From contig PDIP01000032.1 in NCBI GenBank assembly GCA_002811645.1, positions 231,187 through 295,186 of the forward strand: DNA of 64,000 bases, written 5' to 3'. Positions 19,538 through 28,641 of the stretch are shown here, one piece after another (within the stretch, counting starts at the first letter, position 1; each line of letters starts with the position of its first letter). Source of the DNA: Corallochytrium limacisporum. Its lineage: Eukaryota; Opisthokonta. The position numbers were made by a program, and so were the translations under genes. The notes beneath the pieces are model-generated. The model saw only the letters and a program-made list of their open reading frames with translations, had not been told where the DNA came from and did no database searches.

Positions 19538-20155
19538 TTACATGCGTTGCGACCCGCTGCAAGCTGGGTTATGCTCGCGTAGAGCCAAACTCAGCACTGC
19601 GCCCCTGGCCCTCGCAATTGCTTCCTCAGAGTACCCCCCAACAAGCCTCGCTGCGGCCAGGCACTCCGCCGCGTCTCTTCCGTCTCTCTTTTGGTAGCGA
19701 TGTTTACATAACGCTGGGTCATGGATACCGAGTTCTCTTCGACTCTCTCCACAGATTCGCCGGAGGGTAAATAGACAGTCCAACAGATCTTCCATCTGCA
19801 ACACCGCACTCTTTGCAGCCTCGATGAATGCAGATGGAGGTAGCTTTGGAACGTTACTGCTCCCATTCCATAGCTGTTGCCACTCTTCTTCCGCCAGCTC
19901 AGCAAAGATGTCCACCAAAACTGCGTAGGTACAGTCGTCTGCTGTGGGATCTGTCAGTCCCATTAGTTTCTCCATATTGCCCTTTGAAAATAATTCACCA
20001 TTCGCGGGCCACCCCAGGTTAGCTAGTTCTTCATTTAATGTCGCTTTCTCTTCTTCTCCAGTGACGAGCGCCAGAAGGTCGTTCACCTCATCCTCAGTGA
20101 TACCCCGAGACCGGTCTTCCGCCTCTGACCCACTCTGGGCCTTTCTGGGTGCCAT
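19538..20155 (-). CDS. hypothetical protein, 205 residues
   Basis: Unrecognised. The first ATG gives MAPRKAQSGSEAEDRSRG, a charged N-terminus, then a helical globular region with acidic patches (ITEDEVNDLLALVTGEEE), Cys residues near CLFTLRRICG and CKHRYQKRDG, and an Ala-rich end. There is no signal peptide or membrane segment. The open frame extends 17 codons upstream without an ATG. The start is only 245 bp from the stop of the giant gene on the same strand, and a candidate 5' UTR intron (20218-20323) fills much of that space. It could share a transcript with the giant gene or use a compact promoter in that gene's 3' UTR. Confidence 0.6.
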   Translation of the reverse strand: MAPRKAQSGSEAEDRSRGITEDEVNDLLALVTGEEEKATLNEELANLGWPANGELFSKGNMEKLMGLTDPTADDCTYAVLVDIFAELAEEEWQQLWNGSSNVPKLPPSAFIEAAKSAVLQMEDLLDCLFTLRRICGESRRELGIHDPALCKHRYQKRDGRDAAECLAAARLVGGYSEEAIARARGAVLSLALREHNPACSGSQRM

Positions 20156-20217
20156 TTTATATTCGTTCTTCGACACCCAACCAGCCGATGGTTTCCATTC
20201 AAACACAAGAGAGATTC

Positions 20218-20323
20218 CTATTACAGTTTCTAGTAAGCGTCGTTATGCAGGTCACAGATTCGAGTATAAGGACTATAAATAACTTCAATTGTGCTAGACC
20301 CGCATAAGGCTGCGGGCACTTAC
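20218..20323 (-). other. candidate intron between giant kinase stop and 205-residue ORF
   Basis: On the minus strand a GTAAGT donor starts at 20323, a TACTAGA branch-like site follows, and an acceptor GTAATAG ends at 20218, giving 106 nt. It would be a 5' UTR intron of the 205-residue gene, or a 3' UTR intron of the giant gene, whose stop lies only 77 nt before the donor. Confidence 0.35.
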
Positions 20324-20400
20324 ATATTCTACACTTTCTACGCAGGCGGGAAACGAGAGGGGTATCAAGTGCCCGCCTACGAATCCCCCCCTTCAACCCT

Positions 20401-23400
20401 CTACCCGGCATTTGCCAAAGCGGGAGACACCTTGCGCGTCTTGAGCAAATTGTGCGGCGTGCCGCATTTGGCATTGATGTTGGTGATCACCAAGTTTCGA
20501 CCTTCTCGATCTGTACCGTAGGTGAGGAAAAGGCAGGTACGGCAGCGATGCATGATCCAGCCGTTGTTGGTGGGCGGGAGGATCTCCTGGAAAGTATCGT
20601 CTCGAATCTCGAGCTCATCGTCGTCGACTTCAAGCCATTCCACTTGGTCGGTATCGTAGCCATACATGTTGGACATAACGTTCAGGAAGTTCAGGCAATT
20701 ACCGTACGCGCACACGTGTAGGACACGCTCACCCATGGAGTTGCGTCGGTAGTAAGGGCAACGACAAGCAAACACATTGATCTTCACCTCGGCATCTACG
20801 TACATCACACAGTTGCCACACAGGCACTGGTAAATATTCTTGCGCAAATTTTCCTGTCGGAAATTCTGTTCCTCCAGCGCCCACGTCTGTGCGTCAGCCA
20901 TGGCCTTGGTGGAGTCGGTGATCAGTGACGTGCATCTCTGAATGTGCAGCATTGCTGTGTAAATATTCCATGAGTATCGACGTACCAGGTAAGCTAGACA
21001 TAGGGATATTCCGGGACCTTCTTCTGTGTCAAAGATTACAACCTTGCCGCCTTGATTGATAGCCCCGGTTAGGTAGGTCATGCCAATCTCAATAAAGTCC
21101 TTGGGTAGTGGGGACGCTGGCTTCACAAAGCCTCCTCCGAAGAGCAGTGTGGATGCCGGTGTCCGTCCCAACAGGACGTCATTGTCGTCCTCTTCGTCGC
21201 CGTCGGCAAAGTCACCTATGTCAAAGACATGGAACTGACGGCTCAGATCAATACGACTATCGCCGTAAAGATCGAGGACGTGGGTAATGCCAAAGGACTT
21301 CATCTCCTGCTGCCATTCAATCATGTCACTGTCATTATCAATGAAGTAGAAGTAGCGCGTGATGAACAGACCAGAAGTTATGTCATCAATATGCTCCGGA
21401 TGTATAGGTGCATCGCTCTTGACACAATCTGTCACCGTCACGCCCCACTGTTGGTTGACACTATTGAAGACTTCACATTTGGGCAAAGTCTCGGGAGCTG
21501 AGCTGAACACATTCTTCAACTGGCCTGTTTTGAGATTGAACTCATCATGTGTCCGAGTGAACCTTGCTTGAATATCGCGATTTTCACCTCGTAGCCACTT
21601 GTCATCGGCCACAATGATGTCCCTGCGCCTAATGGGACGCTCGAATTGGGGGAATACGTAGGTGAACAGCCTACGGAAGTCCTCAATGACCATCATGATG
21701 TCCGGCCGCTTCTTCGGATCACGGATCAAGTTCTTCTTCAGGAAGCGCAGAATGTAACGGCTGGCGTTTTCGCTGATCTTCAGTCCTTCCGGGGCTTCCG
21801 GACCTTGCTTACAAAGGTGCATGATCCTGAGTCCACGCTCTCGTGTGATTAGTTCCTCACCTTCCGAAGTTACTCGCAGGAAGAATCGAATCCAGTCGTG
21901 ATCCAAAAACAAAAACTGTCCAACTAGCAGCTCATAGAATAGGCATACGACGCTCCACACATCGGAAGCCTTGTCAGCTCCCTGGGGACCATTTGTGCTG
22001 TCTCCGTCTTTGTCTTGTTTGGCCACCGTGGCAATGTTCAACATTTCTGGAGATTTGATAAAATCGGTGCCGCGATTGTCCATTGTGTAGCCCTCAGCAT
22101 CCAAACCGTACTTGACTGCCTCGCCAAAATCGGCCAGAGCGATAGAAATCAAGGTGCTCTCACCAACGCTGCCCGCAGCATTGATCTCGCTGATGTCTTC
22201 TGGAATCTCGTACAACAGAACATTATCACATTTGATGTCATAGTGATTCACCCTTGAGAAGCTCAGGAAGCCAACAGCGTCTAGGACAGCTTCATAAATC
22301 AAGAAATAGGATAGCATCATCTCCCTAAAGGGACGCTGTTGCTGTTCACGCCATGCACGGAGTGACTTCTTCATGAAATTCATGACAATCATAATATGCC
22401 CATTAGCCAATCCAAAATCGTACAAGTGGGTGACTCGTGGATTGTATGCCAAGCTTTCGAGGATGTTGATCTCATTGTAAGCGTCAGCAAACACACAACG
22501 GTCCTGAATATGTTTCGGAATCTCCAGGCGTTTGTTCGCGACAAAGTCCGAGGATGCCCACGCGTCATCGGATATGCGAGCCATGCGACTGAGGAAAACC
22601 GTTCCGTAAGCACCAGTAGCCAGTTGAATCGACTCCACGAGCATATCCGGGCAGAAACAGTTCTCAAGGAGCAGCCTCACGTACCGGTTGTGCCCGGGAT
22701 TGAGGTTCTGTTTCACTCGTTGGTAGATGCGATGACTCAGTTCCGCATTCTTCGGGTGATTCAAATGTTTGTATAGAATGAATGGTGCATTCGGCTTCTG
22801 CTTCTCCAACGGGTACGTGTCCGAATAGTTCGGATCCAGGGTCTCATCCTGACGCACCAAAAGCGCCAAAGTCAAAACCACCATAGATATCTGGAGCTCC
22901 TCGTTACTGTACAGTTTTCGGTTTTCCCGTTCAGTAAGGTACAAGGTTCTGGGATCCTTCACGTAGTATGTGATGGGGTCGTCCATGTCCCCATGGCACA
23001 TACCAAAATGTAACATTGCAGCACTCTGGAATGGTCGTTTCGCTGGCTTATCAAGGACCAACTGGAACTTTGGGTTGTTGACATCAATACGCCGCTCGAG
23101 ATAGCCAAGCTCTGTTGGCTGTTGGACCGATCCATCGAGGCCCTCACCAAGTCCAGAGGTTCCCAGCATGGCTGAAGCATCAAAACTGTACCGGCTGTCA
23201 TCAAAGTATTGTGACTCAACAAACGAGCTTACACTCCGCACCATGCTGATCCGCATAGGCCTTCCGCCACTCATGCGCAAATTACTGGTCCGACGGAAGG
23301 AATTCGATGCCAAAAAGGGGGCATCAAAATCTTGAGAGTCATTAGAAAGGATCGATGCAGACATACGGTTCGCATTGCGACTACTATCAGTAACTAGCGA

Positions 23401-26400
23401 CGCCAGTCCTCGCCCGCGTCTGGGATCATGGAAAGAACGACGCTTGCCGGGCGAAGTTTCCTCACCTGCTTTGACCTCGCTCACGGCACTATCCGCGCGC
23501 GACAAACGCAAGGGAGGAATATTACCGCCAGTCCCACTAAGGCTGTTGCGGAAGCCAGTCACTGGCTGAGACTCAGTCAGGTAATCCGCATCACTCATAG
23601 TATGCTGGAAAGTGTTAGTCTTCAGCTTCAGACTGCGGGTAGGAGAGAACGATCCAGTGTTGAAGGAGGTGCTTGCGACGTCCCGCACTCCCCGTAACTC
23701 ACCGCCTTCACTGTTCACCGTAAACGTACGGGAGAATACATTGTTCTCACCAACGGAAATGGCTGAGTTGCGACGCACCGGGTCCTCTCCCACACCGACA
23801 AATAGATCCGGGTGATCTTGCTGCAGCGAAGCCATGGTGATGTCAGCCTCGTCTTCGTCTTCGTCTGAGGAACTGCTAGCGTAGATCCCGGAGCGCGGGA
23901 GGGCCATTGGTGCAGCCCGAGTGAACTCACTGTTGAAACTGAAGCCGGTCGGCTTTTCGTCAATGCCACTGTCCTCGATTGAGCAGCTGTTTCGATGGCT
24001 GCGAGCACCATTTCTGAACGGTGTACCGAGACCAAAGTCGGCCTGTCCTCTGTCATCGGCGTCCACTGTGTAGGATCGGACTAGTGGAGCACCACGCGTG
24101 ACACTGCGATCTCTTTCCTTATCAGCGAGGCCACCAAGTCGCAAGGGAGGCGCTTTCATCGGCATACTCTGAAGCCGATTGAATGCCAATGGAGGAAGCT
24201 TGCTGGATTCCATCTGAGTATCCATTGATCCCTGTCGCAGAGGCGGAAGATTGGGCAGCCCACTGCCAACAGTTTTCGGACTCTGTCTGTGAACTTGATT
24301 ACGTGGGCTTCGGCTCAAGTACCGGGGGCTTCTCGACCTAGCTGGGCTAAGAGAGCGTCTAGGACTACCACCCATACTTCGGGGGGATTGGGTACCTACC
24401 TCAAAGATTGTGCTATTGATAGCCCGGTCGTCGTTGATACTTGACCGAGGTGAAACGCCACGCAAAGGCAGTCCCGATAGTGGCGGCACGAACCCTCCAC
24501 TCCGGCCTTCTCCTCCGTCATCAATTTCTGGTAGAGACTCTTCCCCACTGACTGTCAGTAGCCCAGACTCTGAAGCACGATCCAGTTTGGGCGACAAGTC
24601 TGACGGCCTACGATCGAGGTCCGGTACGCTCGTTTCAAATTCTGGGGTCTCCTGCGCGAAGACAAATTCTGTGCCCTCTTTGATATCGTCGAATTGTGGA
24701 TGCATCGCAAAGGCAGTACCTTCGGGAGCAAGGGACATGAGATCGTCCTCTGGACCATCGTCCTCAAGGGCGGTAATGGTCTCCAGATTCAGCTCATCAG
24801 TAAGGAAGCGGACAATACCAAGCTGGAAGAACTTGCTCTCAATCCAACTCCGGCGACAATTGTCGGTCGTCTTAGGCGTCTGCTCTGCAATGAGATCCTC
24901 AAGTTTGGACGGTTTGAGACTTACCTTAGCCTTTGCTTCGTTTGCCATAGCATTGGCACCCGTGACACCGTCTCGATTCAGACATTTCTTGCAGCGGCAG
25001 ATGCAAGTAGCAAAGGAGATCAGGACTCGCAAATGTGCAACGCAAAGCCGGTAACAATCTTCAGTCCAGCTGTCACTATGGTACAGCTTCACAAAGTTGA
25101 CATAGTGGAAGGTGATGTACGCATCAACATAATTCGAAGTCTCCATGAAAGGTGAGTTCGGAATGCGAGCCACAGCGGCCATGAAGTTCAGGATCGACAG
25201 CTGAAGATCCAATGACAGAGGCGGGCCATCACCAAGACCGCTGCGGCTCCGATCTGCTCCGGCTGTAGTTGGCCGTCGAGACTGTTCATGGCTAACCGCC
25301 GATCTTTCCAATAGTTCCAAAAACAAGCCTTTTGATGGGTTCAGCAGAAACTGGAGCCGCTGTAAAATCGAAAGCATATCTTGCGAAGGAACCACTGGCT
25401 GTCGCGCCATGTTCTTCTCATTGAATGCGCTTTCGGGATCGTAACCGCTGCTGAAACGACCGAGACCGGACCAGCAGTACGGCGCCTGATAAGTCACTGC
25501 GTCTGCTTTTCCGTATGTGACCACTGACGCCATGCAGCATAGAAAATCCAGCAGCGCAAGCCTCATACCCTTTAGAACCTCCTTGGAGCAAAATATGGCC
25601 ATGAGCGACGACTTAAAGAGCACATTTGTGTAGCTCTCAAACACCTCGAAGGAGTCGGCAGCATCCAAGCAGATCTTAGTCAGGTGTACATCCAGCTCTG
25701 GTTTCTTCGAATATCTCATCAGCGCGGTAAAGTACCTAAGAATTGCATCATACAAATGAATGTGCTTCAATGTACGATAGCGATAGACAATCTCCATGGA
25801 TGCGTCGAGAATCATACGACCTGGAGTGGAAATGAGTACCTTATCCCGGATCTTGACAACACTGAGCAATGTGCTTTGGATTACCATGTCAGTGACGAAA
25901 GCGCTTGAACAGGCGGAAATGTACTCTGTGAGCATCTGAACAGCACAGACAAGATTGGACACGATGTACGTCTCCATTTTCACATCGAACGCGTTCTCGT
26001 CATAGAACTTTGCAAGAAATTGGAGACTGTGTACCAAGCGCCAGAGGAATGCATCCGCTTTCTGTTTCTGCTTCTCGATTGCGAAAGCACTCGAGCTCGA
26101 GTGTTGCGCAAGATCGATCTGGGAATTCTCCAAAGGGACTGCAAGAGTGCGGAGGATACGGTAAAACTCACGCTTCATCGGCTTTGTCCAGTATGCTTGT
26201 TGATGGGCAAACGAATCTTCAATCAGCAAATGTTTCAGTTCAGAGAACGCAAGATTGCCAATTGCACGGCTGTGTAGGAGCAATTGTTCGTTGTTGCGTA
26301 CATAAAGCAATGCTCCAATCATACGTAAAATTGGAGCCTGCAAGACTCGGTACCTCCGCTCTTCGAAGAAGGAACCCATGGCATAGTCTGCCTCTTCTGA

Positions 26401-28641
26401 TCCATACAAGGTCTCATAGAGGCAGAAATCATCACTAACTAGGTTGCTGTCCAGCAGATTGGGAATTTTTGCGTCCTCATAGCTATCCTGACGCTGATTT
26501 GTACTTCGAACAATGTTGATCATTGCTGAAAGGTCTCCTGTTACTGCCGATTCCGCGCTACTCTTCGCAAGGTTCATTAATCGCTGCGATGCAGATTTCT
26601 GACCGCCAACCACAGTTGATGTCAGTGTAACGTCACCGATGTCTACGGTCTCTGACTGATTTTGGTCGCGTGGTTCTCCACCTCGGTCCGAGCTGTACGA
26701 GCGTCGGCGCCAAGAAGCGAATGCCCATGACCGCCTCATTCTTGAGGGATAATTCCGTTTTGTGTCATACTGTTTCCGATCATTCCCGTCATCAAAATGC
26801 CTTGGGGACCGTGGGGTGACTGTGGTGCTGTCGACACCGCCGCCAGCACCAACGGGAAGATTGACCACAATAGTTTCATCTTCCACACCTGCTTCTGTGA
26901 CCGGCGTGAATGATGCAAGCTTCCGTGCTGCCGATACACGATTCTGGACTGCGTGCCGAGGCGTTTGAAGGACCATCGGGGTAGGGTCAGTGAAGCGCAA
27001 TTCGTTTGTCTGAGCTGGATCCCGTCGTGGTGTCTCATCGGGACTCACCGTTTCAACATCCTTGCCTTCATTGGCTTTCCATCCATTTGGCACATCATTG
27101 ACACCACCTTTCTTTGACTTTTTTGCATTCTTCTTCGCTTGCTTTGCTGCTTTCTTATCGGACACAGCTGGCTTCTCCTTGACAACTGCAGAGTTGTCAT
27201 TGTTTGAATAGCTGGGTTCATCTGGCGCAAAGCGGTCCGGATCCCGAATCAGTGCCTCAGTTCTGACTTGATCATGGCAGTTTCGTCTATATGTTTGGAT
27301 CAACACTTCCAGCAGATCGCTTTCCGAAAGAATGGTAGCAAATTGTGCATCAAACAGAGCAATCTGACTGATCAACAAAAGCAATGGACCACAGGGTATT
27401 GCAGAATGCAGTTCTCCTCGGACTGCTGCGATGGAAAGGTCTGCGAGACGATCCCTAATCGAAGTCTTGCTGCGCACCAAGAATTTGAACATGTCCTCCA
27501 CCACACGCATCGAGCAGGGATCCTGCATTACATGGCTACTGCGAATACCGTTAAACAAAACCTTGTAAAACTCCATGCCAATCTTTTCATCATCAAGGAT
27601 ACTCAGATCTTGGGCAACACAAACACTCCTGTAGATTATGGACAGTGCAAACAGGTGATCTGCAATTGTTGGTGTAGCCCCAAGAACACGCAAGTACTTG
27701 ACAATCCAGCCATCATGCAATTCCTTGATTTCTTCTGAGTCTTTTGCCATCCTAATGGATGCAATGTCGTACCCGAAAAGACTGAAGAACACGTCGTCTT
27801 CCACAGTCTCTGGATTGACTTCCATGAACTTCATAATGGCTTCCTCGAACGATTTAACGGTATGAACCATCATAGTCTTGTTTTCTTCACTGGTTTCGTG
27901 CGCTGACATTGTTGTGAGGCCTGTGGCGTCATTGGGGTCGTTGAGCTGTGCAGCCCTATCCGCTGTCTCTACTGCGGTCCCTCCGTCATAATTCATGGTG
28001 ATGAACAATGCAGACTGGAAGTTGAAGGCCGCAATAACTGTTCGTACTACCGGGCGGCCATCATCTGTGACTCCCACGTCATCCGATAAACGATGCAAAA
28101 AGACGTCGGACCCATTTAACCGAACCAAGTATGGTCTTCGACATAACTCTTCATGAAACTGATCCTTCGTAAGTGGTCGCTCAATTAAGTTGACATTCAT
28201 GGCAATAGAATCCAGCCATTTCTTCAATTGGCTAAGGCCTACTGTGGCAGTCCGGTACAATTCTTGATAAAATTCTTCTTCTATACTTAGTATGAGAGTG
28301 TCCTCAACTTCAAGACTCTTTGCATAATGCTCCGCGTTCGGAGGGATTATCACTTGCGAAATCTCGGGCAGTGGGATCTGACATACCGTGTGCCGATAAG
28401 CAATTACACAGTAAATAGGGACTTTCTTTCCTGGTACACAAACTGTCTTGTCGCATCTCAAGAATGCCCGTGTGGGTGCTGTACTCGATGAAATCCATCG
28501 GTTTGCCTCGCTTTTGGTGCACACATTGATGGATACTGCGTCACAACTTGACGCCGGCAGACGAACGGTACCATCCCATGTGATCGGCAAAACTTTGGCC
28601 TCTTTCAAAAAGGGCCCTGTGACTCCAACAAAAGATGACAT
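20401..28641 (-). CDS. giant protein: helical region, protein kinase, pseudo-dual-specificity phosphatase, Cys-rich tail
   Basis: A 2,746-residue intronless frame; the first ATG is at 28641. Residues 1-480 are globular of unknown type. A Lys-rich stretch (KKAAKQAKKNAKKSKKGG) lies near 500. About 760-1,200 is helical and ARM/HEAT-like in composition, and about 1,350-1,800 is disordered with SP/RSPR motifs. The kinase domain spans about 2,005-2,325: glycine loop TGAYGTVF, Lys in VANK (about 2036), catalytic HYDIKCDN (Asp about 2135) and DFG (about 2171). It looks active. A dual-specificity-phosphatase-like domain (about 2,420-2,590) follows, but its P-loop reads VIFDTEEGPGIS: Asp (about 2538) replaces the catalytic Cys and Gly the Arg, so it is probably a pseudophosphatase. 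The tail has CLCGNC, CRC, VCAYGNC, HRCRTC and a last Cys, suggesting zinc binding. The full arrangement matches nothing I know. Confidence 0.9.
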   Translation of the reverse strand: MSSFVGVTGPFLKEAKVLPITWDGTVRLPASSCDAVSINVCTKSEANRWISSSTAPTRAFLRCDKTVCVPGKKVPIYCVIAYRHTVCQIPLPEISQVIIPPNAEHYAKSLEVEDTLILSIEEEFYQELYRTATVGLSQLKKWLDSIAMNVNLIERPLTKDQFHEELCRRPYLVRLNGSDVFLHRLSDDVGVTDDGRPVVRTVIAAFNFQSALFITMNYDGGTAVETADRAAQLNDPNDATGLTTMSAHETSEENKTMMVHTVKSFEEAIMKFMEVNPETVEDDVFFSLFGYDIASIRMAKDSEEIKELHDGWIVKYLRVLGATPTIADHLFALSIIYRSVCVAQDLSILDDEKIGMEFYKVLFNGIRSSHVMQDPCSMRVVEDMFKFLVRSKTSIRDRLADLSIAAVRGELHSAIPCGPLLLLISQIALFDAQFATILSESDLLEVLIQTYRRNCHDQVRTEALIRDPDRFAPDEPSYSNNDNSAVVKEKPAVSDKKAAKQAKKNAKKSKKGGVNDVPNGWKANEGKDVETVSPDETPRRDPAQTNELRFTDPTPMVLQTPRHAVQNRVSAARKLASFTPVTEAGVEDETIVVNLPVGAGGGVDSTTVTPRSPRHFDDGNDRKQYDTKRNYPSRMRRSWAFASWRRRSYSSDRGGEPRDQNQSETVDIGDVTLTSTVVGGQKSASQRLMNLAKSSAESAVTGDLSAMINIVRSTNQRQDSYEDAKIPNLLDSNLVSDDFCLYETLYGSEEADYAMGSFFEERRYRVLQAPILRMIGALLYVRNNEQLLLHSRAIGNLAFSELKHLLIEDSFAHQQAYWTKPMKREFYRILRTLAVPLENSQIDLAQHSSSSAFAIEKQKQKADAFLWRLVHSLQFLAKFYDENAFDVKMETYIVSNLVCAVQMLTEYISACSSAFVTDMVIQSTLLSVVKIRDKVLISTPGRMILDASMEIVYRYRTLKHIHLYDAILRYFTALMRYSKKPELDVHLTKICLDAADSFEVFESYTNVLFKSSLMAIFCSKEVLKGMRLALLDFLCCMASVVTYGKADAVTYQAPYCWSGLGRFSSGYDPESAFNEKNMARQPVVPSQDMLSILQRLQFLLNPSKGLFLELLERSAVSHEQSRRPTTAGADRSRSGLGDGPPLSLDLQLSILNFMAAVARIPNSPFMETSNYVDAYITFHYVNFVKLYHSDSWTEDCYRLCVAHLRVLISFATCICRCKKCLNRDGVTGANAMANEAKAKVSLKPSKLEDLIAEQTPKTTDNCRRSWIESKFFQLGIVRFLTDELNLETITALEDDGPEDDLMSLAPEGTAFAMHPQFDDIKEGTEFVFAQETPEFETSVPDLDRRPSDLSPKLDRASESGLLTVSGEESLPEIDDGGEGRSGGFVPPLSGLPLRGVSPRSSINDDRAINSTIFEVGTQSPRSMGGSPRRSLSPARSRSPRYLSRSPRNQVHRQSPKTVGSGLPNLPPLRQGSMDTQMESSKLPPLAFNRLQSMPMKAPPLRLGGLADKERDRSVTRGAPLVRSYTVDADDRGQADFGLGTPFRNGARSHRNSCSIEDSGIDEKPTGFSFNSEFTRAAPMALPRSGIYASSSSDEDEDEADITMASLQQDHPDLFVGVGEDPVRRNSAISVGENNVFSRTFTVNSEGGELRGVRDVASTSFNTGSFSPTRSLKLKTNTFQHTMSDADYLTESQPVTGFRNSLSGTGGNIPPLRLSRADSAVSEVKAGEETSPGKRRSFHDPRRGRGLASLVTDSSRNANRMSASILSNDSQDFDAPFLASNSFRRTSNLRMSGGRPMRISMVRSVSSFVESQYFDDSRYSFDASAMLGTSGLGEGLDGSVQQPTELGYLERRIDVNNPKFQLVLDKPAKRPFQSAAMLHFGMCHGDMDDPITYYVKDPRTLYLTERENRKLYSNEELQISMVVLTLALLVRQDETLDPNYSDTYPLEKQKPNAPFILYKHLNHPKNAELSHRIYQRVKQNLNPGHNRYVRLLLENCFCPDMLVESIQLATGAYGTVFLSRMARISDDAWASSDFVANKRLEIPKHIQDRCVFADAYNEINILESLAYNPRVTHLYDFGLANGHIMIVMNFMKKSLRAWREQQQRPFREMMLSYFLIYEAVLDAVGFLSFSRVNHYDIKCDNVLLYEIPEDISEINAAGSVGESTLISIALADFGEAVKYGLDAEGYTMDNRGTDFIKSPEMLNIATVAKQDKDGDSTNGPQGADKASDVWSVVCLFYELLVGQFLFLDHDWIRFFLRVTSEGEELITRERGLRIMHLCKQGPEAPEGLKISENASRYILRFLKKNLIRDPKKRPDIMMVIEDFRRLFTYVFPQFERPIRRRDIIVADDKWLRGENRDIQARFTRTHDEFNLKTGQLKNVFSSAPETLPKCEVFNSVNQQWGVTVTDCVKSDAPIHPEHIDDITSGLFITRYFYFIDNDSDMIEWQQEMKSFGITHVLDLYGDSRIDLSRQFHVFDIGDFADGDEEDDNDVLLGRTPASTLLFGGGFVKPASPLPKDFIEIGMTYLTGAINQGGKVVIFDTEEGPGISLCLAYLVRRYSWNIYTAMLHIQRCTSLITDSTKAMADAQTWALEEQNFRQENLRKNIYQCLCGNCVMYVDAEVKINVFACRCPYYRRNSMGERVLHVCAYGNCLNFLNVMSNMYGYDTDQVEWLEVDDDELEIRDDTFQEILPPTNNGWIMHRCRTCLFLTYGTDREGRNLVITNINAKCGTPHNLLKTRKVSPALANAG

